Of a DNA stretch of 7,114 nt, positions 5,570 through 7,114 are shown one piece after another. The stretch's first letter is position 1; every line of letters begins with the position of its first letter. A program made the position numbers and the translations under genes. The notes under the pieces were generated by a model. That model worked only from the letters and a program-made list of their open reading frames with translations. It did not search any database and was not told where the DNA came from. The DNA lies in contig JAKDKP010000108.1 of assembly GCA_030453285.1 (NCBI GenBank), positions 1-7,114 of the forward strand. Direction: 5' to 3'. This DNA is from Propionibacteriales bacterium (GTDB lineage Bacteria > Actinomycetota > Actinomycetes > Propionibacteriales > Propionibacteriaceae).

Positions 5570-5782
5570 ATGCCGAAGATGAAGACGCACTCCGGTGCCA
5601 AGAAGCGGTTCAAGGTGACCAGCAACGGAAAGGTCCGTCGGTTGCAGGCTGGCCGGAAGTCCGGCGCGGCGTTCGCCTCCCAGCCGACCACCGGCAGCCG
5701 TCGACGGAACCGCCACCTCAGCGGTGAGGTCGAGGTCAGCAAGGCCGACACCAAGCGGATCAAGCGAGTGCTCGGTCGCTGA
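5570..5782 (+). CDS. rpmI: Large ribosomal subunit protein bL35
   Basis: This small, very basic 70-residue protein of the 50S subunit opens MPKMKTHSGAKKRFKVTSNGKVRR, the L35 signature, and closes with VSKADTKRIKRVLGR, also typical. The middle (LQAGRKSGAAFASQPTTGSRRRNRHLSG, residues 25-52) does not show the usual H-x-L-x-x-K-[ST] core clearly and the protein is about six residues longer than the common 64-66. The frame is unbroken, so it is probably a diverged but functional L35. The start is ATG 5570 with GGAG 6 nt upstream; the frame is open much further upstream, but those codons overlap infC. It lies 103 bp after infC and 84 bp before rplT. Confidence 0.93.
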   Translation: MPKMKTHSGAKKRFKVTSNGKVRRLQAGRKSGAAFASQPTTGSRRRNRHLSGEVEVSKADTKRIKRVLGR

Positions 5783-5866
5783 CCTTTCCCACCCGCACGG
5801 CTCGAGGAGTCAGGCCCCGACACTCGATCCGGCACCGCACCACCCACCCATGACAAGGAGCACAAA

Positions 5867-6244
5867 ATGGCACGCGTGAAGCGTTCCGTCAACGCCCAGA
5901 AGAAGCGCCGTGAGGTTCTCGAGCAGGCCTCCGGCTATCGCGGTCAGCGTTCGCGCCTGTACCGCAAGGCCAAGGAACAGATCACCCACTCGCACGTCTA
6001 CGCGTACCGCGATCGCCGCGCCCGCAAGGGTGACTTCCGCCGGCTATGGATCCAGCGCATCAATGCGGCCGTCCGTGCCGAGGGCATGACGTACAACCGG
6101 TTCGTCAATGGCCTGCGTCACGCCGGAGTCGAGGTCGACCGCAAGATCCTGGCCGATCTCGCCGTCACCGATTCCGCTGCGTTCGCCGTCCTGGTGCAGG
6201 TCGCCAAGGACAACCAGCCGGCCGCCGCCGGCCAGGCTGCCTGA
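5867..6244 (+). CDS. rplT: Large ribosomal subunit protein bL20
   Basis: This is a 125-residue primary 23S rRNA-binding protein needed early in 50S assembly. The family pattern runs through the whole length: [38 protein letters not shown], then [56 protein letters not shown]. The basic N-terminal arm and helical C-terminal domain are complete, and the end is a short Pro/Ala/Gly tail. The start ATG 5867 has AAGGAG at 5855-5860. In other bacteria L20 represses its own operon by binding leader or intercistronic mRNA, which makes it the first candidate ligand for the structures upstream of infC or rpmI here. Confidence 0.97.
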   Translation: MARVKRSVNAQKKRREVLEQASGYRGQRSRLYRKAKEQITHSHVYAYRDRRARKGDFRRLWIQRINAAVRAEGMTYNRFVNGLRHAGVEVDRKILADLAVTDSAAFAVLVQVAKDNQPAAAGQAA

Positions 6245-6252
6245 CCCAGCCG

Positions 6253-7080
6253 ATGCCTGGTCAACGACCAGCCCCTGCATCCGAGCCGATCGGACTGCCC
6301 GCCGCTTCGGCCGGGCAGCTCCGGTCGGCTCGACGCCTGTCCCGGCGCAAAGACCGGCAGTCCGCCGGACGGTTCCTGGTGGAAGGGCCCCAGGCTGTCC
6401 GGGAAGCACTGGCCGGGCCGGTCGACCTGGTGCTGATCACCGCCGAGGCTGCCGAACGGCATGCTGATCTTGTGACCCTGGCAGGCGAGCGAGCTGTCGA
6501 GGTCGTGCTGGTCGATGACCTGGCCGGTCTGGCCGAGGCCGTCACACCTCAGGGCATTGTGGCCGTCGCGCACACCGTCGACGTTGATCTGGCGACCGCA
6601 CTGGCGGGGGCGCCGGAGTTGGTGGTGATCTGCGCGCAGGTCCGCGACCCCGGCAACGCCGGTACGGTGATCAGGTGCGCCGACGCGTTCGGTGCCGACG
6701 CGGTGATCCTCACCGAGGGCTCGGTCGACCCGTACAACGCCAAAACCGTCCGGGCCACGGTGGGGAGTTTGTTCCATCTGCCGATCGTCACCGGCGTGTC
6801 CTTGGGCGACGCCGTACGGGCCTGTCACGACCGCGGTCTGCTGGTCCTGGCCGCCGACGGGGCCGGTGACACCGACCTTGATCAACTGCAGCGCGCGGGT
6901 GACCTCGCCCGCCCGATTGCCTGGCTGATGGGCAACGAGGCCTGGGGCCTGCCGTCCGCCGACGCCGCCCTGGCCGACCGCCGGGTCAACGTGCCGATGT
7001 GGGGGAGTGCCGAGTCGCTCAACCTGTCCACCGCGGCCGCGGTCTGCCTCTACACCACTGCTGCCGCCCAACGCCGCTGA
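6253..7080 (+). CDS. SpoU/TrmH-family RNA 2'-O-ribose methyltransferase
   Basis: This is a 275-residue SPOUT enzyme using S-adenosylmethionine to methylate a ribose 2'-OH in rRNA or tRNA. An N-terminal substrate-binding domain (about 38-115) begins GRFLVEGPQAVREAL. All three SpoU motifs follow: RDPGNAGTVIR with catalytic-type N135 and R141; MGNEAWGL with G227, N228 and E229; and SLNLSTAAAVCLY with N257. The deep trefoil-knot fold is therefore intact. In actinobacteria a member of this family (tsnR-like in Mycobacterium, an RlmB/TrmH relative) commonly follows rplT and precedes pheS, matching the position here. The target nucleotide cannot be deduced. The ATG at 6253 lies 8 nt after the rplT stop with no clear ribosome binding site, so it is probably translationally coupled to rplT. 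The first 20 residues look unstructured. Confidence 0.92.
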   Translation: MPGQRPAPASEPIGLPAASAGQLRSARRLSRRKDRQSAGRFLVEGPQAVREALAGPVDLVLITAEAAERHADLVTLAGERAVEVVLVDDLAGLAEAVTPQGIVAVAHTVDVDLATALAGAPELVVICAQVRDPGNAGTVIRCADAFGADAVILTEGSVDPYNAKTVRATVGSLFHLPIVTGVSLGDAVRACHDRGLLVLAADGAGDTDLDQLQRAGDLARPIAWLMGNEAWGLPSADAALADRRVNVPMWGSAESLNLSTAAAVCLYTTAAAQRR

Positions 7081-7114
7081 TCAGGGCCCGGCGTCCGCCC
7101 GACAGTGGGGTCCA

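Noticed and set aside
4705..5892. 395-codon open frame on the minus strand opposite infC and rpmI
   Set aside because: It lies antisense to highly conserved infC and rpmI, its translation has no recognisable domain, and long antisense frames are expected in high-GC DNA.
6217..6232. GCCGGC / GCCGGC inverted repeat at the end of rplT
   Set aside because: It falls in the Pro/Ala-rich tail of L20, has no U-tract, and is easily explained by GCC/GCG alanine and proline codons.
6118..7071. 317-codon minus-strand frame opposite the methyltransferase gene
   Set aside because: It mirrors a complete SpoU-family gene on the + strand and encodes low-complexity Gly/Arg/Gln-rich sequence.
7081..7114. Start of a following gene (pheS expected by synteny)
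   Set aside because: The 34 bases after the methyltransferase stop contain no start codon with a ribosome binding site and no clear promoter.

Overview
This is a high-GC, densely packed window with every gene on the + strand, apparently core chromosome of an actinomycete. The strongest clue is a mycothiol ligase (MshC), since mycothiol is an actinobacterial thiol. Other clues are TAnnnT-type -10 boxes that suggest leaderless mRNAs, and an infC-rpmI-rplT-methyltransferase block laid out as in other actinobacteria. I cannot assign a genus; a member of the Propionibacteriales would fit but is only a guess.

Layout: (1) 1-1124, the 3' nine-tenths of mshC, cut by the left edge. (2) 1125-1456, a regulatory interval with a possible extended -10 promoter, a small hairpin, a complete FMN riboswitch and a long hairpin that pairs with the ribosome binding site and start codon of the next gene. 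(3) 1457-2227, a PnuC-family membrane transporter, almost certainly the riboflavin transporter RibM/PnuX because of the FMN riboswitch. (4) 2238-3930, a compact hisE-hisG-PH-domain membrane protein operon (17-nt gap, then a 4-nt overlap), preceded by a likely leaderless promoter. (5) 3942-4523, an SseB-family protein with its own probable leaderless promoter. (6) 4524-4779, a non-coding leader with a terminator-like hairpin and competing pairings. (7) 4780-6244, infC-rpmI-rplT, encoding initiation factor IF3 and ribosomal proteins L35 and L20. (8) 6253-7080, a SpoU/TrmH-family RNA 2'-O-ribose methyltransferase. The last 34 bases hold nothing I can assign.

Functionally the window joins cofactor and thiol metabolism (mycothiol, flavin uptake), two early histidine-pathway enzymes and a translation operon. 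All recognised protein families are known ones. The interest lies in RNA-level control: a flavin riboswitch that appears to act on translation, infC starting on a non-canonical AUC codon, an infC leader that looks like a transcription attenuator, and two perfect stem-loops between infC and rpmI. No mobile elements, CRISPR arrays, tRNA or rRNA genes were seen. All RNA pairings were worked out by hand and have not been tested by folding or covariation.
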